From positions 19,162,331 to 19,226,330 of the forward strand of contig NC_079970.1 of NCBI RefSeq assembly GCF_029852145.1: DNA of 64,000 bases, written 5' to 3'. Numbering within the stretch: position 1 is the stretch's first letter; each line of letters begins with the position of its first letter. The translations under genes and the position numbers were made by a program. Under the pieces are notes generated by a model that saw only the letters and a list, made by a program, of their open reading frames with translations, did not search any database and was not told the DNA's origin. The DNA is from Microplitis mediator (taxonomy: Eukaryota > Arthropoda > Insecta > Hymenoptera > Braconidae). Positions 1-10,896 of the stretch are shown one piece after another.

Positions 1-1
1 T

Positions 2-557
2 GAAAAATTTAAAGCTCACAAGATCATACTGTCAGCTCGCAGTCCTGTTTTCTTTGCGATGTTCACCCATGATATGAAGGAAAAGAGAGACAACGAAGTT
101 GCAATACCTGATATAAAACCTGAAATTTTCAATAAAATGTTGAAGTTTATATATACCGACGAAATAGATAATTTGAATGCGGATGCTGCGTATTTATTAG
201 AAGCTGCAGATAAATATCAATTGCTAAATCTGAAAAGTTTATGCGAAGAATCGTTATCTAAGTCGGCCAGTATTGATAATGCAATTAAACTGATGATTTT
301 AGCAGATCTGCATAATGCTAATCAATTACTGGAGTTTATTTTTGAATTTATGATAAAAAATATCGAAGATGTCATTGAAACTCCAGAGTATAAAGTATTG
401 GAAGAAACTAAACCACTCCTATTTTCGAAATTAATAAAAATATTATTCACTTCAATAAAGATTAACGGTATATTATTTTTTTTATGTAACTTATTTTTTA
501 TTTGCAATTCCATTGATTCATTTTTTTTTTTTTTTAGCTCCAACAGATAAAAAATAA
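2..557 (+). CDS. MATH-BTB (TDPOZ-like) protein, 3' end only
   Basis: Reading frame is open from base 2, so the 5' part lies outside the window. The translation enters the BTB/POZ fold at 'FKAHKIILSARSPVFFAM' and continues through 'PEIFNKMLKFIYTD', then the BTB C-terminal helices with 'LLEAADKYQLLNLKSLCEE', the usual SPOP/TDPOZ pattern. It is clearly more diverged than the three other BTB copies downstream. A likely 70-bp intron at 468-537 (GT donor, long T-tract, TTTTAG acceptor) would end the protein with APTDKK at 555-557; without splicing the frame stops at 550. BTB proteins of this type usually dimerise and recruit CUL3 ubiquitin ligase. Intron use is inferred; the BTB identity is secure. 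Confidence 0.8.
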
Positions 558-1385
558 TTGGGATATTGTACACAAAGTACTCAGTCAATTAGAGAACTGC
601 ATAAGTCGAATATTTACTTAAAATATTTGGATTGTTTGATTTAAAAACGGTTCATACTTATTTTGTCAATAATAATAATGTTATGTTTATAAATTAAGAT
701 TTAAATACATTAGATAGTTGCTGTATCTAAGTATACTATAGTTAAATTACAAATTAAAATACACATTACAATATAAATATTTTTTAATTTATTTCAATAC
801 TAAGTAAAAATTAATTAATATTATTTTATTTTTTCTTTTAACTTCCCGCTGTAAAAATTAAAAATTTTAAACAAAAGGGAAGTTATTACCCAAGTAGCTC
901 AGGTACATTTTTAATATGTCTTTTAAAAGGATAAGACAAATTTTTTATTGTCCCAAAGTCACCTTTTTTGGTATAAATACGTCATGCAAATGTTGGTTCC
1001 GAAGACAGAGAAAAGTGGTGTTTTTTTTCCTGTCTTATTTCAATTAAAAAGTCATTTAGATGACTTATTTTACCACTATTTGTAATTTACTTTTTGTCGT
1101 CACTTGTCTTTCAATTAGGTATTTTTTCGGTGATATAAATTTCTGATCGTTTTGTCAACATATTGCTGCCTTATCGATATGTCAAAAAGTAGCCTAAAAA
1201 CTGATATCTTATAGATGTCTCAAAGGCAAGTGTGTTACTGGGGTAGTTTCGATCTGGTATTCAAAAATCGAATTTTCAACACATCTTGACGTTTTGAGGT
1301 CTTAGAAAAGTATTCTGACCATTTCCAGAGAGACGTCCGTCCATCCGGTCGCGTGTTTGTGTGTAAACTGTTTCTGTCCGACAAT
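558..1385. other. AT-rich intergenic DNA with dispersed ACTTCCCGCT repeat
   Basis: No gene seen. From about 838 the sequence belongs to a dispersed repeat whose members start or end with ACTTCCCGCT and share the phrase 'GACGTTTTGAGGTC' (1287-1300). Related copies lie inside the two 3.1-kb palindromes and near 36.03-36.74 kb and 58.44-59.13 kb. The repeat continues on the far side of the MITE at 1386-1526, to about 1680. Confidence 0.5.
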
Positions 1386-1526
1386 CCCTGGTTAAAAAAG
1401 AGAATTAAAAAGGATTAAGCCATGTAACGTGGCTATTTAAGAGAGGATTGGCAGTATTAAAAAGGATCAAAAATATTGAAAAATTAATTCTTTTCAATCC
1501 TTTTCAATTCTCCTTTTTAACCAGGG
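1386..1526. mobile_element. 141-bp MITE with CCCTGGTTAAAAA inverted ends
   Basis: Ends are CCCTGGTTAAAAA and its complement TTTTTAACCAGGG, with further imperfect pairing inward (GAATTAAAAAGGATT against AATCCTTTTCAATTC). It is flanked by the dinucleotide AT on both sides, consistent with a 2-bp target duplication. Two other short elements in the window (38289-38450 and about 54264-54365) have related ends. No coding capacity. Superfamily not assigned. Confidence 0.7.
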
Positions 1527-1954
1527 ATATCTTTGGAACGAATCGAGAGGTTCACCACGACTTAGAACTGATTAGATTTCTAAGTCGATCGGTCGAGTAG
1601 TTTTCAAATTATACAAATAATAAAAATTAACGAAATTGTTTTTTTTTTTTTGCGTAACTCGTAAATCACTTGACGGATTAAGTTCCACCCTGTTTAGAAA
1701 ATCTCATAGAATCCAATAGATTCTCATAAATTCCCATATAGATTTTATGAGAATTAATGAGTTCTATGAGAAGTGCTATAGTTGAGTATAGGGCCTTATA
1801 CATACAGCTATAAGAATCTGTCGGATTTTTTAAGCAGGGCGAGTTTGATCAAATCTAAATCTTAAAAATCTCTTTCGATTGCCGCAGAGCACGTTTTTTC
1901 GATTTTCATAGCGGGAATTTAAAAAATATTCGTCATATCTTCTGATGTTGTTTA

Positions 1955-2574
1955 TATTTTTGATAACAAAACTCAGTGAATTTAAAAAAAATTTATTCGA
2001 ACGGCTTATTCATCTGTTTTGATAAATTAAATGGCTTTCAAATTAATAAAAATTCTCATGAGAAAAAAAAATTACAATGCAATCAGCAGATGGCTTTGTT
2101 ATTTTCAATATTCAGTAAAGATAAATAAACAACAAGTAATAGTTTAAATTTTTTAGTATATTTTTCTAGTAATTGTCATTAAACATATGATAAAAGCTAT
2201 ATTTAATTGAAAGCGAAAATTCACCAATAAACCAAGTCCTGATTCAACGTAATGATTTATCCTATCAATCGAAAAATTGCGCGTATTTGAATTTGATGAA
2301 GATGACGCGATAGGCTTATACTAACAAATATATGTATATACATATATATATTTGTATACATCACGATATCGCATTCACACGATGTTCTAAGGATTACGGT
2401 TAAACAATAATATTGTTTATACTTATTCAAAGTATTTTTTACTTTACTTACACTTTAGTTTAAATTTGAATGAATTCAACAAAAAAATTATAATTTGTCT
2501 GGAAATAAATTCGGCAAAAATTGATATACATCATTTATTTATCACGTAAGCTATTCAGGTTCTAATAATATATA
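1955..2574 (+). repeat. BTB-unit 5' flank, copy 1 (segmental duplication)
   Basis: About 600 bp starting at GATAACAAAACTCAGTGAAT are almost identical to 22890-23503, and similar to 37047-37590. Each lies directly upstream of a MATH-BTB gene and marks the start of one tandem unit. Copy 1 is separated from its gene by the palindromic element at 2575-10828. Diverged versions of the first part also lie upstream of the ankyrin genes near 21.16, 30.36 and 44.08 kb. Confidence 0.8.
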
Positions 2575-5288
2575 CAATATCGGTCATTAATTCTTGCGCG
2601 GTAGCATAACATCGGGAAAAAAAAAACTTCTCTAAAGGAAAATATGTATCACTTTTTTATACAAATATTATCTATAAAAAAAAAAAATTGTAAAAAAAAA
2701 ATACAATATTTAAAAATATATCTATATTAATTAAATGTAAAATTATAAATATGAATTGTAAAATAAGTGAATAAAAAAAAGTCCCTATAAAAAAAATCTC
2801 TAGATTTATAAATCACTAAAAAAAAATTACAATAAAAAAAAAAATTCCTACAAAGAAACATTTGCATATCTAAACATCTACTTAAAAAAAATATATAAAA
2901 ATGAAAATCTCTACAAATAAAATATCTATAAAAAATCGGCTGTTTTGGAAAATCTCTATAAATCATCACATGTACAAATAAATATCTGAATAAAGTATAA
3001 CCTCGAGAACTGGAAGCATTGCCACCACGTGCTCATAATCATGAATAAGTTCGTGTTGTAATATATAAGTATAAATAATAATAATAACAAAAATTATGGT
3101 TATTATTATGTTATTAAGAAAAATATAATAAATAATTTTAAACTTATAATAAGTGACTTCGAAAAACGTGAAAGATTCAAATCTGATAACTCCAAAGCAC
3201 TGAGCCTGTAATAATTCATATAATTTTAATTTTTTTAATTTTATTAGTTAAACTTTATTTGAGAATATCATAAAATTATTATTATTTATTTTATAATTGT
3301 TAATTTTGTTTGACTTTCAAGCCGTATGCCAGGATTCGATGAACGTCCAAAAATCACTTTTCTTTTTTAACTTCCCGCTAAGAGAATCGACGATTTTCGA
3401 AAGTCGAGTTTTCATCAGATGTCGACGTTTTGAGGTCCTAGGAAGCTATTCTAACTATTTTCAGAATGATGTCCGAGTGTATATATATATATATATATAT
3501 ACTAATACAAAAAATTAAAGGAGCAGAAAAATTTTATAAATTTTTTAGTGATTTTTGGAAGGCTGTAACTTGGTGAAAAAAAATCGTATCGAAAATTTAA
3601 AAAAAGGATTTTATAGCTTGAAACCTCTAGTTTAGGTGTATTTTTTCAAAATTTTTTAAAAGCTCCGATTATTGCGCAAACATGAGAAATACCGCGAGCC
3701 AAAAAATTTCTAAATTTTTTTTTTTTTTCGAAGAGCCCACGGACCGCGGAAAAATTCTTTCAACTAAACGAATGCATACATCGTTTAGCAAATTTATTCA
3801 GCTTCAATTTGGTTTTTTTTTTAACCTCGTAGGACGATTTGTCGCAGAGATATCAGCCTTCAAATAGAAAGCGATCCTTTTGGCTTTGATCTTCGATATT
3901 TCAGGTACCAATGATCGCACAGAAAGTTGAAGGGCGGCGTTAAAAACTTGAATAAATTCCCTACAAGATCCTGTCATCATTTTTTAAAAAAAAAATTTTT
4001 TTTTATTTTTAACATCCATTAGAAGAAAGTACAAAAAAATGACTTTTTTTGGTTTTTTAGTAAATCAACCGCTACTCTGCATATATCGATAAAAAAAATA
4101 ATGTTGCCAGGGACTTTTTTAGCTTAATGTACCCCCAAGACCCCTGTAAATTTTTGAATTGATCTATCGTACCGTTTTTTGGGAATCATCGATCAACGTT
4201 TAGCTAAACAATTAAAGGAGCAAGTTTTGTTCCTTTAATTGTGTAATCATAATCAATTGAAGGCTGATATCTCTGCGACAAATCGACCTACGAGGTTAAA
4301 AAAAAAACCAAATTGAAGCTGAATAAATTTGCTAAACGATGTATGCATTCGTTTAGTTGAAAGAATTTTTCCGCGGTCCGTGGGCTCTTCGAAAAAAAAA
4401 AAAAATTTAGAAATTTTTTGGCTCGCGGTATTTCTCATGTTTGCGCAATAATCGGAGCTTTTAAAAAATTTTGAAAAAATACACCTAAACTAGAGATTTC
4501 AAGCTATAAAATGCTTTTTTTAAATTTTCGATACGATTTTTTTTCACCAAGTTACAGCCTTCCAAAAATCACTAAAAAATTTATAAAATTTTTCTGCTCC
4601 TTTAATTTTTTGCATTAGTATATATATATATATATATATATACACTCGGACATCATTCTGAAAATAGTTAGAATAGCTTCCTAGGACCTCAAAACGTCAA
4701 CATCTGATGAAAACTCGACTTTCGAAAATCGGGGTGAAAACAATAACTTCCCAATTTTTCGAAAATCGTCGATTCTCTTAGCGGGAAGTTAAAAAAGAAA
4801 AGTGATTTTTGGACGTTCATCGAATCCTGGCATACGGCTTGATAGTCAAACAAAATTAAAAATTATAAAATAAATAATAATAATTTTATGATATTCTCAA
4901 ATAAAGTTTAACTAATAAAATTAAAAAAATTAAAATTATATGAATTATTACAGGCTCAGTGCTTTGGAGTTATCAGATTTGAATCTTTCACGTTTTTCGA
5001 AGTCACTTATTATAAGTTTAAAATTATTTATTATATTTTTCTTAATAACATAATAATAACCATAATTTTTATTATTATTATTATTTATACTTATATATTA
5101 CAACACGAACTTATTCATGATTATGAGCACGTGATTGAGCTAGGTGGCGCTCGTACAGCACACATCGCTCGAATTTTACGTCCTAGTGTTTCTTTGAGTA
5201 TTTTTGATTATTTATCTTAATTAATTTACCTTTTTATCTCTAAACTACTAAAATTTGCTATTCTGACTGCTGTACTTTTTTTTTATTT

Positions 5289-5578
5289 AAAACTTCTCGG
5301 CTGTGAAATTGTACTATTTAGTGACAGGCCTTTTTTATTTAAACACGTGATTTTTGAGGTTGGATTACGCACGTGGTCAGTCGATTCGAAGTGTTATTTT
5401 TTTTTTTTACACAATTTACTCTTATTACTCTTAGTTCTATACTTTTTATTTTTAACTTTCCTGCTGTGAAACTGTGCTATCGCTGATAAGGTTTATTCTC
5501 ACTCGAACACGTGACTTTTGAGGTTGGAATCTGCACGTGGTCAGTCAATTCAAAGTGGTACTTTTTATGCAATTTACT
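5289..5578 (+). promoter_or_regulatory. Tandem 5'UTR monomers with paired E-boxes in the LINE
   Basis: Two imperfect copies, about 5289-5420 and 5452-5578 (offset about 164 bp), share 'CTGTGAAA', 'ACACGTGA', 'TTTTGAGGTTGGA', 'GCACGTGGTCAGTC' and 'CAATTTACT'. Each carries two CACGTG palindromes (5344, 5370; 5508, 5534), the canonical E-box for bHLH factors such as MYC/MAX or CLOCK-type proteins. Tandem 5'UTR monomers act as internal promoters in some LINEs (for example mouse L1), so a promoter role is plausible but not shown. Confidence 0.55.
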
Positions 5579-5602
5579 GGTCCCCGAGGTTAAACATGGA
5601 AC

Positions 5603-6799
5603 ATGAGTTATAGAGGTTCGGACCCGGCAAAGCTTACCGACTCATCGGATTCTGAAGCGGACTCTCCGACTGCAACTTCGAATTTATCCCCGTGTCCAAT
5701 TAATCCTCCGGCTCCTCTCAAAAACTTCGCTCTCAGCCCATCTACATTTGAGTTCTTACCATCGGAATACCAGGAAACCTACGCTGAACTCCAGGCCCAC
5801 ATCCAAACGAAAGCAAGAGGAAGACCGCCAAAAGCGGAAGCTTGGAGCAAGGATCGAACACCCTCGTCCAATTCTATACTAAATTATCTGTCTCCTGCGA
5901 GTTCCAAAAGAGGCAGGGAAGAAGACTCTTTCACCCACACACCTGCAGGGCATCCGAAAAAGAAAATTTCCAGGCAGGTTTTATCTCCAACAAATCAGGG
6001 TTCATATCCGGATTCTAGTGGCTTAAATTCTGCAATAAGCATGGAGTCAGCGATCCTCAAGAAACTCGACGAGATGAGTACAAGTACAGCATCACAGCTA
6101 AATTTGCTGAAAAAGGAATTAATGACCAAAATTGAAGATTCTCGCAAGGAGTCTACCAAGGAATTCCAAGAATTGATAGAAAGCCTTAGGCAAGAAAATT
6201 CTGAACTAAAAGATACCGTTGGATCCTTAGAAGCTCGTGTCAAAATCCTAGAATCCTCTTCAACCAACTGTATAACCTCGCCGAAGGGAACTGTTCGCTC
6301 TTTGCACGAAGAGATAGCTTCTGCTTCGGCAAACGCGGTTGAAAAGCAACTTCGTAAAAATAATATTATTGTCAAAGGTTTACAGGTGCAGGATGGCGAT
6401 CCCTTCAAGACCCTAAGCAATTACATCCAAGTCAACTTGGGCATCGCCAACTGTATCACCAGCGCCACAGTGATCGGTAAGAATAACGACATGATCAAGG
6501 CCACTATACTGGACGGGACAACTAAGAAAGAAATCATGACCAAAAAGAACAAATTAAAATCAACGGTGTTCATAAACCACGATCTAACACCGCAAGAAAG
6601 TCTTATCTCCAAGAAATTAAGGGATGAATCTCGCCGCTTGAAACTCTCGAACAAAAAGGTTAAAACTAGTAACCTCAAGATCACGGTAGACGGTATTGAC
6701 TATACATACGACCTACACTTAGAAGCTATAGTCCCGCTTAAGCACAGTCCATCCCAACAATACACAAATAATGCTCCTTTTGCCAGGGAAAGCGCCTAA
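5603..6799 (+). CDS. LINE ORF1 protein (coiled coil plus RNA-binding region)
   Basis: 398 residues starting at ATG 5603. Residues 1-90 are Ser/Pro-rich and unstructured. A basic stretch (KRGREED, PKKK) around 100-125 may act in nuclear entry. Residues about 150-230 form a heptad-rich coiled coil (ILKKLDEM, LNLLKKEL, FQELIESLRQENSELK). Residues about 250-375 have the 'KNNIIVKGL' strand and 'ATVIGKNND' and 'VFINHDLTPQE' segments of the L1 ORF1-type RRM/CTD nucleic-acid chaperone. There are no CCHC zinc knuckles. ORF1 would coat the LINE RNA to form the RNP. It ends at TAA 6797-6799, which is followed directly by CAACTA; ORF2 continues in the same frame. Confidence 0.85.
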   Translation: MSYRGSDPAKLTDSSDSEADSPTATSNLSPCPINPPAPLKNFALSPSTFEFLPSEYQETYAELQAHIQTKARGRPPKAEAWSKDRTPSSNSILNYLSPASSKRGREEDSFTHTPAGHPKKKISRQVLSPTNQGSYPDSSGLNSAISMESAILKKLDEMSTSTASQLNLLKKELMTKIEDSRKESTKEFQELIESLRQENSELKDTVGSLEARVKILESSSTNCITSPKGTVRSLHEEIASASANAVEKQLRKNNIIVKGLQVQDGDPFKTLSNYIQVNLGIANCITSATVIGKNNDMIKATILDGTTKKEIMTKKNKLKSTVFINHDLTPQESLISKKLRDESRRLKLSNKKVKTSNLKITVDGIDYTYDLHLEAIVPLKHSPSQQYTNNAPFARESA

Positions 6800-9700
6800 C
6801 AACTACAGGAAACAAAACACATTCAGAAAAAACCGGTGATCATAACTTTTTGGAACTGCCGCGGCATAACTAATCTTACAGATATTTCATCTCTCGACCA
6901 TAGTATTGTATGCATAAGTGAAACATGGAGACACTCAAATAGTAAAGCTCTCTCGGGAAAATTCGCAACTTGGAAGTCCACATGGGTACAAGCAAACAAA
7001 GTTAAGTCTCCAGGTCGGGCAAGCGGTGGTCTCCTGACTACCTGTGACAGGGCTTACCAACTAGATACCATTTACTCCTCCGAGAATTGTATTTTTTCCA
7101 GACATACTAAAGATGATTTTTCAATTATAATTGGCTCGGTTTACTGGAAGCCCTCTGCAAATTTTAAAGATGTCTGCAACTCTCTACAATCAGTATTAAA
7201 TGACATCTTAAACACTACTAACTTCAACATCTTACTCCTAGGGGGAGACTTTAATGCCAGAGTGGGACAGGTCCAACACTCCGAACCGCGCATTATCGAG
7301 GGATCGCCCCTGGAAGAGACTCGCATTGCACAAGACCAAATAGTCAACGAGAAAGGCCGACTACTTAACGAACTGATGGAGGAGAACGGTTTCATTCTAC
7401 TGAATGGCAGAACCAACGGGGATATTCCAGGACAATTCACGTTCAGCGGTGTTCTTGGCAAAAGCACGATTGACCTAGTGTGGATACATTTTTCAGGACT
7501 GAAATACATCAACGAACTCTGTGTCAATCACATCGTCACGCAGTCAGATCATTTTCCAGTATCACTTTCGTTGACTACAACTTCGGATGATGTGATACAA
7601 ACACCTGCTAAGGTGCCCCAGCCTCTTTTTAAATGGAATAAGGTGCAAGCGTCTCTTTTTAAACACAGCATGAAATGGTCTTCCTATGTGGGCCAAAACT
7701 TTGAAGCAACTTCAGTGAATGAGCTGTATTCGATACTGGAAAAAGCGGTCACACAAGCTGCCCAAAGCTCGGGAATGTACAAACTTTCAAACACAACCCC
7801 AAAGCCACCTAGGGCTAGATGGTTCGATAGCGAATGTAAAGAACGTAAGCGTCTGGTATCTAGCTACTTACGCTTTTGCAAAAAGGAGTATAGTGATTCG
7901 ATCTTGTGGGACTACTACTATACTGTCAAGAAGGAATACTTTGCCCTACTCAGGTACAAAAAAAGCGAATACGCAAAATCGATTTCGAGACTGTTTGCAA
8001 ACTCTAGATCTCCTGCCGATTTTTGGCAAGCGGTCAGGTTAGCGAACCCAAGGTCCAACAAAGTCTCGGCTATCGGCCCTTCAGACTGGGTAAATTTCTA
8101 CAACAATATATATCCGGCGCGCAGCTCCACCCAAGTCCCATTTCATGTCTTCTACCCCACTACGGAATTAACGTGTGACATTTCATTTGACGAACTCCAA
8201 AAGAGTCTGAATAAAGCCAAAAGTGGTAAAGCTCCGGGTATAAATGGTATTTCAAACGATTTTTTAAAAAATCTTCCTAGTAATTGGAAGCTTTACTTGC
8301 TCTCACTTTTTAACAAGATCCTCGATTCTGGTGATATTCCAGAGGACTGGTCTAAGGTCTGCATGTTCATGCTACATAAAAAAGGAGACCCAGGTGACTT
8401 CTTCAATTACCGGGGCATAGCATTAGTGAACTGTGTAACGAAAATTTTTACCGGTATTATTAATGAACGCCTGAGGATCTGGGCCGAAAAAAACGGAATA
8501 CTTCCTGAGGAACAAGCGGGCTTCCGGGAAGGCAGGAGCTGCGAGGATAACGTCTTTACTCTGCAATCAGTTCTCCAATTATTACTAAGACACAAGGGTG
8601 CCTCCGCGCTAGTTCTATTTATAGACTTCAAGCGGGCTTTCGACTCAGTCCCACATGACAAGCTTTGGAGCAAGCTGGTAGAAGTTGGTCTATGCCCCAA
8701 ACTCGTAAACATCCTTATCAAATTCTATGCTGCTATTAGAATGCACGTCAGGACTGAGGACGCCCTTTCGGAACCCATAGAAGTTACAGAAGGTGTGTTA
8801 CAGGGTGAAGTTCTTAGCCCACTTCTGTTTATTCTCTACATTAGTGACATGGTGAGTGTTTTCGAGAAACAAGAATGTATAGGTTTGAACTTAAATGGGT
8901 CCACAGATATCAGCCTGCTAGGATTCGCCGATGACTCGACGGCAGTAACTTTCTCAGCAAACAACCTTGCAAAAATCCTCAAAGTACTGGAAAAATATTG
9001 TGATGACAACAACCTAACCGTAAACATCGAAAAAACCAAGATTCTGATCTGTAAAGCGTCCGGCAGGCGGAGCAAAAAAATCTGTTACTTTCTGTACAAA
9101 GGAAAAAAAATTGAAGTCGTAGAATCATACGTATACCTAGGTATTCCGTTCAATATATCAACATCAGGCTCTCTAGCAGCAGATATGGCAACTAGGAAAG
9201 TAAAATCTGCCGCTGGCGTAGTTCTAACAACCCTAGCGCGGCTCAAATCGAGTACTTGGCCTAGTAAGAAGAAGGTTCACGATAGCTTGGTAAAAACTAC
9301 GCTCCTGTATCAGGCGCACATATGGGCCCTCGACCCAAATATCCTGGAAAAACTAGAAACCGCGCACCTTTATTTCTACAAGAGACTTTTCTCCCTGGCT
9401 CAGTGCACACCAAACTACGCAATACGCCTAGAACTGGGCATAGAGCATATTTCGGTGGACATCTTAAAAAACACAATCAACTGGATCGTACGAATCTTAA
9501 AAATGCCTGATTCTCGCCTACCGAAGAAATGTCTGTTTAGGCTTTTCGAAGCACAGGAGCACGGCCATTTGAGATTCAACTGGCTCTTACGTCTTAAAGC
9601 ACTTCTAAAACCCATACACGAAGATTTTATGCTCGATAATCTATCCCTACCTGTCTGGTTGAGCCGCCGTACTATCATTCTCGAAAAATACCGTCGCTAT

Positions 9701-10138
9701 CGCAAGAATCTGGACCTCAACAGATATGCGCATTCAAGTATGCTACAATTCGCTTACTCTAACCATCTGTTCCCTGCTCGGCTCTTGTGTATCTGCCCTC
9801 ATCAACAAGCAAAACCGAAACTGCAAATTAGACTTGCCGGTAACCTGGGTTACAACTTAACCTTAAATGGGATAACTCACAAATTCATGCCAGAGCGAAT
9901 ATGCACGCAGTGTCATCTCTTCAGGGAGGAAACAATTGCTCATATGCTTGCAGAATGTCCTGCTTACGATTTTCTGAGGCATAGATACATGCAGCCCTGG
10001 TGGCCTACAGACAGCTCTTCACCAAACCTACTAGCGATAATCTCAGAGGACTCTCTAACATCAACAAAGGCGTTATACGCATACCTTTGCGAAGTAATTA
10101 CTTTGAGAAATAGTAATAACTCGCCTCTGAGTATCTGA
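6800..10138 (+). CDS. LINE ORF2: endonuclease and reverse transcriptase
   Basis: The frame runs on without interruption from the ORF1 stop; the first conserved residues (TFWNCRGI) lie just after a GTG at 6836. There is no ATG upstream of, or anywhere near, the endonuclease start, so translation must start by readthrough or at a non-AUG codon. APE-type endonuclease motifs: NCRGI, ISETW, LLGGDFNARVG and QSDHFPV (to about residue 240 counted from 6836). Reverse transcriptase motifs: FNYRGIALVN, EEQAGFREGRS, FIDFKRAFDSVPH (near residue 600), EGVLQGEVLSPLLF and the catalytic LLGFADD (near 698). A CX2CX9HX4C zinc motif lies near residue 1022 (CTQC...H...C). The product nicks target DNA and primes reverse transcription. 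All key residues are present, so the element could be active. Confidence 0.93.
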   Translation, partial: QLQETKHIQKKPVIITFWNCRGITNLTDISSLDHSIVCISETWRHSNSKALSGKFATWKSTWVQANKVKSPGRASGGLLTTCDRAYQLDTIYSSENCIFSRHTKDDFSIIIGSVYWKPSANFKDVCNSLQSVLNDILNTTNFNILLLGGDFNARVGQVQHSEPRIIEGSPLEETRIAQDQIVNEKGRLLNELMEENGFILLNGRTNGDIPGQFTFSGVLGKSTIDLVWIHFSGLKYINELCVNHIVTQSDHFPVSLSLTTTSDDVIQTPAKVPQPLFKWNKVQASLFKHSMKWSSYVGQNFEATSVNELYSILEKAVTQAAQSSGMYKLSNTTPKPPRARWFDSECKERKRLVSSYLRFCKKEYSDSILWDYYYTVKKEYFALLRYKKSEYAKSISRLFANSRSPADFWQAVRLANPRSNKVSAIGPSDWVNFYNNIYPARSSTQVPFHVFYPTTELTCDISFDELQKSLNKAKSGKAPGINGISNDFLKNLPSNWKLYLLSLFNKILDSGDIPEDWSKVCMFMLHKKGDPGDFFNYRGIALVNCVTKIFTGIINERLRIWAEKNGILPEEQAGFREGRSCEDNVFTLQSVLQLLLRHKGASALVLFIDFKRAFDSVPHDKLWSKLVEVGLCPKLVNILIKFYAAIRMHVRTEDALSEPIEVTEGVLQGEVLSPLLFILYISDMVSVFEKQECIGLNLNGSTDISLLGFADDSTAVTFSANNLAKILKVLEKYCDDNNLTVNIEKTKILICKASGRRSKKICYFLYKGKKIEVVESYVYLGIPFNISTSGSLAADMATRKVKSAAGVVLTTLARLKSSTWPSKKKVHDSLVKTTLLYQAHIWALDPNILEKLETAHLYFYKRLFSLAQCTPNYAIRLELGIEHISVDILKNTINWIVRILKMPDSRLPKKCLFRLFEAQEHGHLRFNWLLRLKALLKPIHEDFMLDNLSLPVWLSRRTIILEKYRRYRKNLDLNRYAHSSMLQFAYSNHLFPARLLCICPHQQAKPKLQIRLAGNLGYNLTLNGITHKFMPERICTQCHLFREETIAHMLAECPAYDFLRHRYMQPWWPTDSSSPNLLAIISEDSLTSTKALYAYLCEVITLRNSNNSPLSI

Positions 10139-10366
10139 CGCACTTCTCACCTATTTTTGTACATGTTCTCTCGTTCCTTTTTGGCATACTTTATTTTATA
10201 ATGCTTTATGTGTTTTGTTTCCCAAAATTAAATTATATGGATTAATTGTAAAACTGCGCAAATCTTTTTTAATATTTTTTGTATATACCTAGTCAATTAT
10301 TGTACCGTACATCAAGGAACTACTCCTAAAAATTGTACGTTAAATGAATAAATAAATAAATAATAA
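10139..10366 (+). other. LINE 3'UTR and AATA-repeat tail
   Basis: 228 bp between the ORF2 stop and the 3' target duplication, ending in repeats of AATA (from about 10345) instead of poly(A). Simple-repeat tails are usual in several insect LINE clades. Confidence 0.8.
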
Positions 10367-10896
10367 ATGAGCACGTGGTGGCAATGCTTCCAGTTCTCGA
10401 GGTTATACTTTATTCAGATATTTATTTGTACATGTGATGATTTATAGAGATTTTCCAAAACAGCCGATTTTTTATAGATATTTTATTTGTAGAGATTTTC
10501 ATTTTTATATATTTTTTTTAAGTAGATGTTTAGATATGCAAATGTTTCTTTGTAGGAATTTTTTTTTTTATTGTAATTTTTTTTTAGTGATTTATAAATC
10601 TAGAGATTTTTTTTATAGGGACTTTTTTTTATTCACTTATTTTACAATTCATATTTATAATTTTACATTTAATTAATATAGATATATTTTTAAATATTGT
10701 ATTTTTTTTTTACAATTTTTTTTTTTTATAGATAATATTTGTATAAAAAAGTGATACATATTTTCCTTTAGAGAAGTTTTTTTTTTCCCGATGTTATGCT
10801 ACCGCGCAAGAATTAATGACCGATATTGTACTTTCATATGAAATATATAAAAAATGATGTATTTTTAAATGTTTGAATAATATTTTTAAATTACAG

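Larger units (their letters stand above)
5134..10366 (+). mobile_element. Full-length non-LTR retrotransposon (LINE), two ORFs
   Basis: Flanked by an 11-bp target duplication ATGAGCACGTG (5123-5133 and 10367-10377). The uninterrupted site is visible in the second palindrome copy near 34.05 kb. It has a 5'UTR with two tandem ~164-bp monomers, ORF1 (5603-6799), ORF2 (to 10138), a short 3'UTR and a tail of AATA repeats at about 10345-10366. Both ORFs are open, and ends and target duplication are clean, so the insertion is recent. ORF2 has an apurinic-type endonuclease at its N-terminus and a reverse transcriptase in the middle, which excludes the R2-like restriction-endonuclease class. The clade (Jockey/I/CR1/L1-like) was not resolved by eye. 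Confidence 0.93.
2575..10828. mobile_element. Palindromic TA-flanked element, copy 1, holding a LINE
   Basis: Starts CAATATCGG and ends CCGATATTG, with TA on each side (2573-2574 and 10829-10830). The same site is empty in the paralogous unit at 23491-23510, where the flanks meet over a single TA. This shows both the element borders and a 2-bp TA duplication. Without the 5.2-kb retrotransposon inserted in its right arm the element is about 3.0 kb. Its arms are reverse complements of one another over more than 1 kb, around a spacer of about 0.4 kb at 3861-4256. No convincing protein is encoded; the short frames in the arms are low-complexity. TA targeting suggests Tc1/mariner-type mobilisation, but no transposase is present. 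The right border is 68 bp before the putative 5'UTR splice acceptor of the BTB gene at 10923. Confidence 0.85.

Noticed and set aside
2727..2969. Identical 80-codon frames (MMIYRDFPKQ type) at 2727, 10434, 31569 and 34115
   Set aside because: They are the arms of the palindromic element read in the same frame; composition is Phe/Tyr/Ile-rich low complexity from T-rich DNA, with no domain and no independent conservation.
3682..3867. 61-codon frames starting MRNTASQKIS at 3682, 4253 and 32619
   Set aside because: Again mirror copies within palindrome arms, containing poly-Phe from T-runs. Conservation reflects the repeat and not a protein.
6800..10138. LINE ORF2 as a host gene starting at an ATG
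   Set aside because: The first in-frame ATG is about 180 codons in, inside the endonuclease; target duplication and tail show it is a retrotransposon.
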